Part shown: one piece after another, positions 1 through 5,749 of the stretch
Layout: each line of letters opens with the position of its first letter
Position numbering within the stretch: position 1 is the stretch's first letter
Source of the DNA: Bacillota bacterium
GTDB taxonomy: Bacteria; Bacillota; Clostridia; Acetivibrionales; DSM-1351
Direction: 5' to 3'
Length of the DNA stretch: 6,461 nucleotides
Assembly: GCA_023395575.1 (NCBI GenBank)
Contig: JAEWZA010000213.1
Span: 1 to 6,461 of the forward strand
Translations under genes and position numbers: made by a program
Notes under the pieces: model-generated
Databases searched by the model: none
The model's input: the letters and a program-made list of their open reading frames with translations, nothing else
Told to the model about the DNA's origin: nothing

Positions 1-1
1 G

Positions 2-1489
2 GTTGGTAGTGAAATAAAAAGAGTAGCTCCCGAAGAGGTTGAGGTTGGAAATATTATAATAGTTAAGCCAGGCGAAAGAATTCCCCTTGATGGAAATGTT
101 ATTGAAGGAAAATCAATGGTTGATACTTCGGCATTAACAGGAGAATCAGTACAGAGAGAAATTGCAAAAGGGGATGAAGCTTTAGCTGGTTTTATAAATA
201 ACAGCGGTGTTTTAACTATTGAAGTTACAAAAGAATTTGGTGAAACCACTGTGTCCAAAATCCTTGATCTGGTTCAAAATGCCAGCAGCAAAAAAGCTCC
301 AACTGAGAATTTTATAACTAAATTTGCAAAGTACTATACACCAATAGTAGTTTTTTCTGCAATTGTACTAGCTTTTTTACCACCTTTGATTATTCAGGGT
401 GCTACTTTTGGAGAGTGGATTAACAGAGCATTAGTATTCCTAGTTGTTTCATGTCCGTGTGCACTTGTTATATCAATACCATTGAGCTTTTTTGGCGGGA
501 TAGGCGGAGCTTCAAGAAACGGTATACTTGTTAAGGGCAGCAATTATCTAGAAGCACTTAATAATGTTGATACAGTTGTATTTGATAAGACCGGAACTTT
601 GACAAAAGGAACTTTTAATGTTACAGAGATTAATTCTTTGGGTAAAATTAGTGAAGAAGAACTTTTAGAGCTTGCTGCTTTATCAGAGTCATACTCAAAC
701 CACCCTATTGCAATATCAATAATGAGAGCTTATGGTAAAGAAATAAACAAAGCTGCTATAAAAGATTACAATGAAATATCAGGATATGGAATTAAAGCGG
801 TTATTGGAAATAAGAAGGTTTCTATTGGTAACATTAGGTTAATGAATGAAGAAAACATAGAAGTAACAAAAAGTGCTGTAATAGGTACAGTAGTATATAT
901 TGCAGTAAATGGAGAATATGCAGGATATATAGTGATTTCAGATGAAATTAAGCCAGATGCTAGAAATGCTATTACTTTCCTTAAAGAAATGGGAATTCAA
1001 AATATAACTATGCTGACAGGGGATAATGACTTAGTTGGGAAAGCTATTGCTAACAGTATAGGAATAGAGAAGGTATATACTGAATTATTACCTGATCAAA
1101 AGGTTGAGAAATTGGAAGAAATACTTGACCATAATACAACAAAAGGCAAAGTGATTTTTGTTGGGGATGGTATAAATGATGCCCCAGTATTAGCAAGAGC
1201 TGATGTAGGAGTTGCAATGGGGGGCTTGGGCTCAGATGCTGCAATAGAAGCTGCTGATGTGGTACTAATGACAGATGAACCCTCAAAAATTATTACAGCC
1301 ATAAAAATAGCAAAAAGAACTAGGAATATAGTATGGCAGAACATAATATTTGCATTGGGTATAAAAATTTTAGTACTAATACTTGGAACATTTGGAATTG
1401 CTACTATGTGGGAGGCGGTATTCGCTGATGTTGGAGTTGCATTAATAGCAATAATAAATGCAATGAGAGCAATGAAAATAGATAAATAA
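2..1489 (+). CDS. Heavy-metal P1B-type ATPase (Zn/Cd/Pb exporter), 5'-truncated by window
   Basis: Membrane pump that uses ATP to expel divalent soft metals from the cytoplasm. The reading frame is open from base 2, so the gene starts upstream; 495 residues are present and the missing N-terminus should hold the first membrane helices and any metal-binding domain (CadA/ZntA proteins are usually about 620-720 residues). Visible landmarks, numbered from base 2: actuator TGES 46-49; membrane helix near 110-133; CPC metal-site motif 151-153 (452-460); phosphorylation motif DKTGT with Asp195 (584-586); HP dipeptide 234-235 typical of P1B pumps; TGDN 339-342; hinge GDGIND 388-393; then two C-terminal helices with Lys455 and Asp476 (in ADVG). 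CPC plus this Lys and Asp pair matches the P1B-2 (CadA/ZntA, Zn2+/Cd2+/Pb2+) subgroup rather than Cu+ pumps. No frameshift or lost catalytic residue is seen. Family assignment is firm; exact metal and symbol (cadA versus zntA) are inferred. Confidence 0.95.
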   Translation, partial: VGSEIKRVAPEEVEVGNIIIVKPGERIPLDGNVIEGKSMVDTSALTGESVQREIAKGDEALAGFINNSGVLTIEVTKEFGETTVSKILDLVQNASSKKAPTENFITKFAKYYTPIVVFSAIVLAFLPPLIIQGATFGEWINRALVFLVVSCPCALVISIPLSFFGGIGGASRNGILVKGSNYLEALNNVDTVVFDKTGTLTKGTFNVTEINSLGKISEEELLELAALSESYSNHPIAISIMRAYGKEINKAAIKDYNEISGYGIKAVIGNKKVSIGNIRLMNEENIEVTKSAVIGTVVYIAVNGEYAGYIVISDEIKPDARNAITFLKEMGIQNITMLTGDNDLVGKAIANSIGIEKVYTELLPDQKVEKLEEILDHNTTKGKVIFVGDGINDAPVLARADVGVAMGGLGSDAAIEAADVVLMTDEPSKIITAIKIAKRTRNIVWQNIIFALGIKILVLILGTFGIATMWEAVFADVGVALIAIINAMRAMKIDK

Positions 1490-1531
1490 CTCGAAAGTAT
1501 AGTTGGTGCTTACATGGTGCGCTTTCGAGTT
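1488..1531 (+). terminator. Inverted repeat after the ATPase gene, possible weak terminator
   Basis: A perfect 10-bp inverted repeat, AACTCGAAAG (1488-1497) and CTTTCGAGTT (1522-1531), begins at the last two bases of the ATPase stop codon. The 24-nt loop carries a direct repeat, GGTGC twice. The downstream T tract is poor (TTTGGTATTTG), so it is not a classical intrinsic terminator; an mRNA 3'-end stabilising hairpin or protein-binding palindrome is also possible. Its position directly after the stop favours a 3'-end role. Confidence 0.5.
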
Positions 1532-1541
1532 TGGTATTTGA

Positions 1542-1570
1542 TTGAAGCATAAATATTAATATGATATAGT
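1542..1570 (+). promoter_or_regulatory. Candidate sigma-A promoter for the MATE gene
   Basis: TTGAAG (1542-1547, 4 of 6 consensus) and TATAGT (1565-1570, 5 of 6) are separated by 17 nt, which would start transcription near 1577 and give a leader of about 120 nt. A perfect TATAAT at 1624-1629 is a second possible -10 box but has only a poor -35 (TTGTGT, 1602-1607). Either would make the transporter independent of the upstream ATPase gene. The rest of 1532-1699 is AT-rich, with no other structure I can support. Confidence 0.45.
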
Positions 1571-1685
1571 TAATTTATAAATGTTGTCAATAATACACTT
1601 TTTGTGTTGAAATATCAAAGAAATATAATTGTAATACAAATATTATTAAAAGTTTTATGGAGAAGATAAAATTATTGAAGTGCTA

Positions 1686-1702
1686 AAAGGTCGTGATAAT
1701 TG
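1686..1702 (+). promoter_or_regulatory. Ribosome binding site and TTG start of the MATE gene
   Basis: AAAGG (1686-1690) lies 9 nt before TTG at 1700-1702. A TAA at 1697-1699 in the same frame immediately precedes the TTG, so the coding region cannot extend upstream, and no ATG occurs in frame before the first membrane helix. A second TTG at 1703 is the only close alternative. The weak Shine-Dalgarno and TTG start suggest modest translation. Confidence 0.6.
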
Positions 1703-3034
1703 TTGTACACAAAAAAAGATTTGCTTCGTTTATTCATTCCTGCATTTATAGAGCAGCTGCTTTCTACTGCAATTGGTGTAGTAAATACCATGATGGTAAG
1801 TGGATTAGGAGCTTTTGCAGTATCGGCAGTTGGAATTGTTGACTCAATAAACATTGTTGCAATGAATGTTTTTATGGCAGTCTCTATGGGAGCTACAGTA
1901 GTAATATCTCAACATTTAGGTTCCGGCAACAATAAGGAGGCTTCTAGGACTGCAACACAGTCAATATCAGCTGTTTTAATGCTGTCAGCCCTTACTGGTT
2001 TAGGGCTTTATTTGTTTGGAGAGCAAATCATTAATTCTCTATTTGGAAGTGCAGAGCAAATTGTAAAATCTGCGGCTAAAACTTACTTGATATGTTCTGC
2101 TATTTCATATCCGTTTTTAGGTTTATTCAATGTTTTTACAGGCATTTTAAGGGCAAATAATAATTTTAGAGCATCTATGGCAGCAGCTGTGGCATCAAAT
2201 ATTGTTAATGTTTTAGTAGGAGCTCTATGCATCTTTTATTTTGAATTGGGTGTTCTTGGTGCTGGACTTGGAATGATATCAGCAAGGCTCTTTGGAATGC
2301 TGGTATTAGTTCATCCATTATTTACAGATAATAAAATAAATATTCAAGGTGAATCCTATAAAATTACATTTAAGACATTGAAGCCAGTTCTATATATAGG
2401 TATTCCAGCAGGCTTGGACAGTTTTGTATTTAATGGCGGAAAGTTATTGGTTCAGACATTTATTACATCATTAGGAACGGCAGCGTTGGCTGCAAATACA
2501 ATTGCTGGTTCTATGAATGCAATTATAAATATTCCAGGTAATGCGGTTGCTATTGTATCGGTATCAGTAATAGGATATTATGCTGGAGCCGGTTTACGGG
2601 ATGAATTGAGAAAAATGATGAAGAAATTAACACTTTATGCCATGGCGCTACTTGGGGCTGTATCATTAGTGTTTTTCCCATTTGTAGGAAGCTTTATAAG
2701 ACTATATGAGCCGGCAGATGATGTGCTGAAAATGGCATTACATGTTACTTATTTGACGCTGGTATGTATACCAATATTCTGGCCGGCTGGATTTATTGTG
2801 CCTGCTTGTTTACGAAGCACAGGAGATTCTGTTTTTATCACCATAGTTTCAATATCAAGTATGTGGTTGGTAAGAGTGCTTGGGGGATATTTAATGGTAA
2901 GATATACTCCGTTAGGGCTTATGGGAATATGGATTGCCTGGTGTTTTGATTGGGTCACACGTGGAATACCATATTGTGCCAGGGCGATATCTCGGAAATA
3001 TGAAAAGCATTTACCAAAAGTGGATACACAATAA
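1700..3034 (+). CDS. MATE-family multidrug efflux transporter
   Basis: Integral membrane antiporter of the multidrug and toxic compound extrusion family (NorM/DinF/MepA-like), which exports cationic drugs or metabolites in exchange for Na+ or H+. The 444 residues match the usual 440-480 and are almost entirely hydrophobic helices, consistent with 12 membrane segments in two homologous MatE halves (about residues 10-170 and 232-395) joined by a polar linker near 207-225. Recognisable landmarks are the N-terminal YTKKDLLRLFIP start typical of clostridial members, the TMMVSGLG stretch of helix 1, GIPAGLD at the opening of the second half, LRSTGDSVF near 365-373 and the C-terminal GIWIAWCFDW. Residue 29 is Asn where most relatives carry a conserved helix-1 Asp (VDTxM), and the second half has Asp240 where Glu is common. 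It begins with TTG. It stands alone between its own promoter and the convergent metallopeptidase gene. The substrate cannot be predicted. Confidence 0.93.
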   Translation: MLYTKKDLLRLFIPAFIEQLLSTAIGVVNTMMVSGLGAFAVSAVGIVDSINIVAMNVFMAVSMGATVVISQHLGSGNNKEASRTATQSISAVLMLSALTGLGLYLFGEQIINSLFGSAEQIVKSAAKTYLICSAISYPFLGLFNVFTGILRANNNFRASMAAAVASNIVNVLVGALCIFYFELGVLGAGLGMISARLFGMLVLVHPLFTDNKINIQGESYKITFKTLKPVLYIGIPAGLDSFVFNGGKLLVQTFITSLGTAALAANTIAGSMNAIINIPGNAVAIVSVSVIGYYAGAGLRDELRKMMKKLTLYAMALLGAVSLVFFPFVGSFIRLYEPADDVLKMALHVTYLTLVCIPIFWPAGFIVPACLRSTGDSVFITIVSISSMWLVRVLGGYLMVRYTPLGLMGIWIAWCFDWVTRGIPYCARAISRKYEKHLPKVDTQ

Positions 3035-3040
3035 ACATAA

Positions 3041-3059
3041 TTCAACTTTCCTAGTTGAA
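3041..3059 (+). repeat. Short hairpin after the MATE gene
   Basis: TTCAACT (3041-3047) and AGTTGAA (3053-3059) form a 7-bp stem with a 5-nt loop, 7 nt beyond the MATE stop codon. No T tract follows, so it is not a terminator alone. Its left arm belongs to a 12-base string, AATTCAACTTTC (3039-3050), that recurs exactly at 5381-5392. Confidence 0.4.
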
Positions 3060-3085
3060 AATTGTAGTGTCAAACACATCTATGG

Positions 3086-3123
3086 AAAGCTTAGTAGTGT
3101 ATTAAAATAATTAACGCTTTTTT
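3086..3123 (+). terminator. Weak candidate terminator of the MATE gene
   Basis: AAAGCTTA (3086-3093) can pair with TAA-C-GCTTT (3112-3120) with one bulged C, and the downstream arm runs into six consecutive T (3118-3123). The stem has only two G-C pairs, so termination would be inefficient. The larger hairpin at 3242-3332 could act as a backup. Confidence 0.3.
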
Positions 3124-3237
3124 GCCAGGCACTCTACATGAAGATACGTATTATTGAACATCAATTATAAGCTCTGCTCAATGGAAGTAGTTGCGAGTGA
3201 TAAAATATATTCAATATAATTAATATTAAATCAGAGT

Positions 3238-3332
3238 AAAAAAGGCTGCTGCAGATAAAAACTAACCGCACAATACTATTAGGTATAACCATTTAATGGT
3301 ATTGTGGTTTGAATTTATCATGCATCAGCCTT
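3238..3332 (-). terminator. Long-hairpin intrinsic terminator of the metallopeptidase gene
   Basis: Arms of about 35 nt pair across 3242-3332: AAGGCTG with CAGCCTT (3242-3248/3326-3332), TGCA with TGCA (3250-3253/3321-3324), GATAAA with TTTATC (3254-3259/3314-3319), then AAC and CACAATAC (3264-3266, 3269-3276) with GTATTGTG and GTT (3299-3306, 3307-3309), with small bulges. On the - strand the stem is followed by TTTTTT (complement of 3238-3243), as expected for an intrinsic terminator 30 nt after the metallopeptidase stop. A T run at 3339-3344 lies 6 nt past the stem on the + strand, so it may also stop transcripts from the MATE side. It is unusually long for a simple terminator. Confidence 0.7.
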
Positions 3333-3361
3333 AACATGTTTTTTCACACTATTAATTAATA

Positions 3362-5149
3362 TTATGGGTTCGCTATTAGGTGGTTTCTTATTGTATCCAA
3401 TTCTCCTGGTAAGAATGTTGATCTTACATTAAAGTTTGAATATTCTGATAATTTATCCAAGAACAAATCAAATTTCGCTACCTTTGTTGATGGATTTATA
3501 CTGTTATTCTTAAAGTAGTAGAATGTGTTTTGGAACGGAGTCCATCCGATAGCATTTTTTATTCTTAGGAAGCAATAGGTAGCACCATCATTGTTATATG
3601 TACCTTGTGCTATAGTATTGTCATAACATCCGGATGAGATTGATTTATACATATTTTCAATCTGTGAACCGTAGTAGAAATTATTGTTATTTCCTTTAAC
3701 CTTGCCGTAAAGAGACTCAAGCACATAGCACATTTTGGTGTTAGCCCAGAATTCTGCATCCCAATTCCAACCATCATAATCAAAATCATGTCCTAATTCG
3801 TGAAGAATACCAAAGGACCAGTGATCGTCTGCATTTATGCTAGCTATTTCATCAGCAATATACGGTGAATTCCAGTGGATAGGATTACCAGCGATAGCCA
3901 CCCAGCCTGAGTACATATGAGAAGACATTATGTTGATTTTTGATCCGCCATAAGGAGTATAACCTACCAAATTTTCATATGCTTGATAAGCAGCGTCTAG
4001 ATGATTTATCCATCTTATATCATTTGTTCCTGTGAATCCTGCCCACTGGCTAGGGGTTAAATGCAATCTTACATAATTACCGCTTCGTTCTTCAAGTTCA
4101 GAGACACCGGATATAGTTAGATTATCAAAGTATACCTTACCTTTCACGCTACTATTATAGAATCCTAGTCTGCATGAAATGGTGACATAGCCGCTTTCAG
4201 GAACCAAAAAATTGAAATTTATCGGTTTCCAGCCGAAGGTTCCTGTAGAGTTTGTAGATGCGCTTGCTGTCCATTCACCCATTACTGAGATATTTGCACC
4301 TATTTCTCCATTATTATTAGGGTCTATAATAATATTTTCACCCTTTACATAAGCTGACAAAGAGTATACCTTACCGGGCGTTAGCTGTATTGTCTGAACC
4401 CATCTTGCATCATTGTAACCTGTTGAATTTATGCTTATGCATTTACAGTTATTTAATCCTGCAGTAGGCTCCCAGGTAAAAGTAGTTATTCCATCATTCA
4501 AATTAGCACTTGTTGACCAGTTTAAAGGTGTAGAACCAAATCCTGTCTCAAAATCATCTATTTCTGTTAGTGTTACGTTATCAAAATATGCAGTACCTTT
4601 CATTAAATTGCTGTAAAATCCTAATCTACATCCTATTTGTACAGTTCCACTTGCGGGTGCAACGAAAGTAAGATCTATTCGCTTCCAATCGAAGGTACCT
4701 GTAGAATTTTCACTGCTGCTAACAGTCCAATCGCCCATGAGGCAAATGTTTGCTCCAATATCGGCACCTTGGTCGGCAATAATATTTTCACCCTTTACAT
4801 ATGCACTTAGGGCGTATGTTTTTCCAGGTGTAACCTGTACTGTCTGAACAACCCTTGCATCATTGTAATCTGTTGAATTTATACTTATACAGCCGCTGCC
4901 TCCTATTCCTGAACTTGACCAGCTATATGTAGTACGACCGTCGTTATAGTACATATCATCCGACCAGTAATAAGGTTGAAAGTTTGAGCCTTCTTCAAAG
5001 TCACCGTTTTCTAAAGTTGCCACAGCTGCATTTGCTGAATTTGTTCCTATAACTGTGTTAAATATCGTGAAATTTACTGGTATTGCTTGAAATATCATCA
5101 GTAATGACAATATAACGCATAAAGCTTTGAGTTTTAGATTTTTCTTCAT
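3362..5149 (-). CDS. Secreted M60-like zinc metallopeptidase with two carbohydrate-binding-like modules
   Basis: Predicted extracellular protease, 595 residues. Residues 1-41 are a signal peptide: basic start (KKNLKLK), hydrophobic core about 9-25, and an ANA|A cleavage site after residue 41. Two tandem beta-sandwich modules follow, about 47-196 and 198-347, resembling the CBM4/9 (CenC-type) sugar-binding fold; they share strings such as YNDAR, TPGK, LSAYVKGENII and CRLGFY with an exact 150-residue offset. The C-terminal domain (about 357-590) has HELGH at 450-454 and Glu466 (HExxH-x11-E), the gluzincin zinc site in the pattern of M60/enhancin-like peptidases (GWNWDAEFWAN around the third ligand). 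M60 members with sugar-binding modules cleave mucin-like glycoproteins; that role here is inference. No dockerin, LPXTG or S-layer domain is seen, so it is probably free or held by its sugar-binding modules. ATG at 5149 has a strong ribosome binding site. Single-gene unit convergent with the MATE gene. Confidence 0.85.
   Translation of the reverse strand: MKKNLKLKALCVILSLLMIFQAIPVNFTIFNTVIGTNSANAAVATLENGDFEEGSNFQPYYWSDDMYYNDGRTTYSWSSSGIGGSGCISINSTDYNDARVVQTVQVTPGKTYALSAYVKGENIIADQGADIGANICLMGDWTVSSSENSTGTFDWKRIDLTFVAPASGTVQIGCRLGFYSNLMKGTAYFDNVTLTEIDDFETGFGSTPLNWSTSANLNDGITTFTWEPTAGLNNCKCISINSTGYNDARWVQTIQLTPGKVYSLSAYVKGENIIIDPNNNGEIGANISVMGEWTASASTNSTGTFGWKPINFNFLVPESGYVTISCRLGFYNSSVKGKVYFDNLTISGVSELEERSGNYVRLHLTPSQWAGFTGTNDIRWINHLDAAYQAYENLVGYTPYGGSKINIMSSHMYSGWVAIAGNPIHWNSPYIADEIASINADDHWSFGILHELGHDFDYDGWNWDAEFWANTKMCYVLESLYGKVKGNNNNFYYGSQIENMYKSISSGCYDNTIAQGTYNNDGATYCFLRIKNAIGWTPFQNTFYYFKNNSINPSTKVAKFDLFLDKLSEYSNFNVRSTFLPGELDTIRNHLIANP
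4109..5017 (-). repeat. Tandem duplication encoding the two sugar-binding-like modules
   Basis: The regions coding for residues 45-195 (5017-4565) and 198-347 (4558-4109) are diverged copies about 450 bp apart. The clearest DNA identity is TATTTTCACCCTTTACAT at 4333-4350 and again at 4783-4800. The offset is exactly 150 codons in the best-conserved core, showing an in-frame internal duplication. Module starts and linkers have diverged most. Confidence 0.85.
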
Positions 5150-5155
5150 TTCAAT

Positions 5156-5161
5156 ACCTCC
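5156..5161 (-). promoter_or_regulatory. Ribosome binding site of the metallopeptidase gene
   Basis: GGAGGT on the - strand lies 6 nt before the ATG at 5149, a near-ideal Shine-Dalgarno site that fixes this start and implies efficient translation. Confidence 0.9.
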
Positions 5162-5200
5162 ATATCTTTAGTTTAGAGATTGTGTGAAAAAACAATACTT

Positions 5201-5229
5201 ATTATACAAATTAAGTATAAAAATGTCAA
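5201..5229 (-). promoter_or_regulatory. Perfect consensus sigma-A promoter of the metallopeptidase gene
   Basis: On the - strand TTGACA (complement of 5224-5229) and TATAAT (complement of 5201-5206) are exactly 17 nt apart, a full 12-of-12 match to the housekeeping consensus. Transcription should begin near 5194, giving a leader of about 45 nt. No obvious operator palindrome overlaps the boxes, so strong transcription unless a repressor binds elsewhere is the simplest reading. Confidence 0.85.
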
Positions 5230-5382
5230 ATAATAAAAAATGAACCAAATAAGTTAATATACTGTTATTTTAATGTTTTTTATGCACATTTAGTTCAATT
5301 CAGCTTTAGAACTGTATATTAGGTAAAAATATTTAGTAAAAGTGTTAGAAAAATAAAATAATAAAAAGGTTAAAATAAAAAA
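5230..5382. other. AT-rich spacer without recognised features
   Basis: Very AT-rich sequence between the metallopeptidase promoter and the palindromic element. I see no gene with a ribosome binding site, no convincing further promoter and only short chance hairpins such as AGTTC/GAACT near 5290-5311. Confidence 0.5.
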
Positions 5383-5674
5383 TTCAACTTTCGCACATAA
5401 AAAGCTATTGGTGCGGTAGCATTATCAATGGTTTGTTGCCAAAATAATTGCTAGAATTAGTAATGATTCATCGAAGTTTTTTTGCTGTTGCACACATTCA
5501 CCATCCGTGGTTCATAGTGTGCTAAAACTGACATCGTGTCAGTTTTTCAGCAAAAAAACTTCGTCTCATCAACTAATTAATGCAATTATTTTTAATCCAA
5601 CTTTCCATTGATAATGCTACCACACCTAAATATTACTAGACTTTAAGCGGTATATTCAACTTCGAAAGTTGATT
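5383..5674. repeat. Large imperfect palindrome, foldback element or structured RNA
   Basis: The core, 5410-5626, folds back on itself. Pairing arms, outside to inside: GGTG/CACC (5410-5413/5623-5626), a C/A mismatch, a perfect 17-bp GGTAGCATTATCAATGG and complement (5415-5431/5605-5621), GTTG/CAAC (5435-5438/5598-5601), 11 bp AAAATAATTGC/GCAATTATTTT (5441-5451/5582-5592), AATTAGT/ACTAATT (5455-5461/5572-5578), and a perfect 16-bp CGAAGTTTTTTTGCTG and complement (5472-5487/5548-5563). The tip splits into two hairpins, GCACAC/GTGTGC (5490-5522) and AAAACTGACA/TGTCAGTTTT (5524-5546). An outer 9-bp inverted repeat, CAACTTTCG (5385-5393) and CGAAAGTTG (5663-5671), brackets the core; the right copy also forms its own hairpin (5656-5672). 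There is no coding frame. It may be a MITE-like non-autonomous element or a non-coding RNA; the sequence alone does not decide which, nor the strand. Confidence 0.8.
5524..5547. terminator. Terminator-like hairpin within the palindrome tip
   Basis: AAAACTGACA (5524-5533) and TGTCAGTTTT (5537-5546) form a 10-bp stem around a TCG loop, flanked by A on one side and T on the other. This is the layout of a bidirectional intrinsic terminator, though only three pairs are G-C. It could insulate rpsB from the divergent metallopeptidase gene, or simply be one branch of the larger fold. Confidence 0.4.
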
Positions 5675-5714
5675 AAAAAAGAGTGAATAAACGGTAGATA
5701 AATTTAAAAAAAGA

Positions 5715-5743
5715 TTGATTAAAGTTAGTCAATATGGTATACT
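5715..5743 (+). promoter_or_regulatory. Promoter of rpsB with extended -10
   Basis: TTGATT (5715-5720) and TATACT (5738-5743) are 17 nt apart, and TGG directly before the -10 box (5735-5737) supplies the TGn extension. Transcription should start near 5750, leaving a leader of about 120 nt before the rpsB ATG, long enough for a folded control region. Confidence 0.8.
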
Positions 5744-5749
5744 TGCTTA

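Larger units (their letters stand above)
3035..3361. other. Convergent intergenic region
   Basis: This 327-bp gap separates the 3' ends of the MATE gene (+) and the metallopeptidase gene (-). It holds a short hairpin at 3041-3059, a weak terminator-like hairpin at 3086-3123, and a long hairpin at 3242-3332. Between 3124 and 3237 I see only AT-rich sequence with a few very short open frames lacking ribosome binding sites. Confidence 0.7.

Noticed and set aside
1050..1344. Open frames on the - strand inside the ATPase gene
   Set aside because: They lie antisense to a strongly conserved catalytic region (GDGIND), have low-complexity translations and no ribosome binding site; shadows of the real gene.
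1657..1686. Possible 9-residue leader peptide (ATG to TAA) ahead of the MATE gene
   Set aside because: No Shine-Dalgarno precedes it, no attenuator structure follows, and the peptide has no codon bias suggestive of sensing.
2749..3045. Open frames on both strands within the 3' end of the MATE gene
   Set aside because: They overlap conserved MATE codons, show no family resemblance and lack start signals.
3362..3600. Possible dockerin or cell-wall anchor at the C-terminus of the metallopeptidase
   Set aside because: The last 80 residues contain no paired Ca2+-binding loops, LPXTG motif or S-layer repeats; the protein simply ends in LIANP.
4431..4616. 61-residue + strand frame inside the metallopeptidase gene
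   Set aside because: Antisense to the second sugar-binding-like module, without ribosome binding site or recognisable product.
5410..5626. 6S RNA
   Set aside because: Length and rod shape are similar, but the tip is branched and no clear central bubble or upstream promoter is visible; it cannot be supported without a covariance search.
5383..5674. CRISPR array or tRNA/rRNA gene in the large intergenic region
   Set aside because: Repeats are inverted rather than regularly spaced direct copies, and no cloverleaf or rRNA-like sequence is seen.
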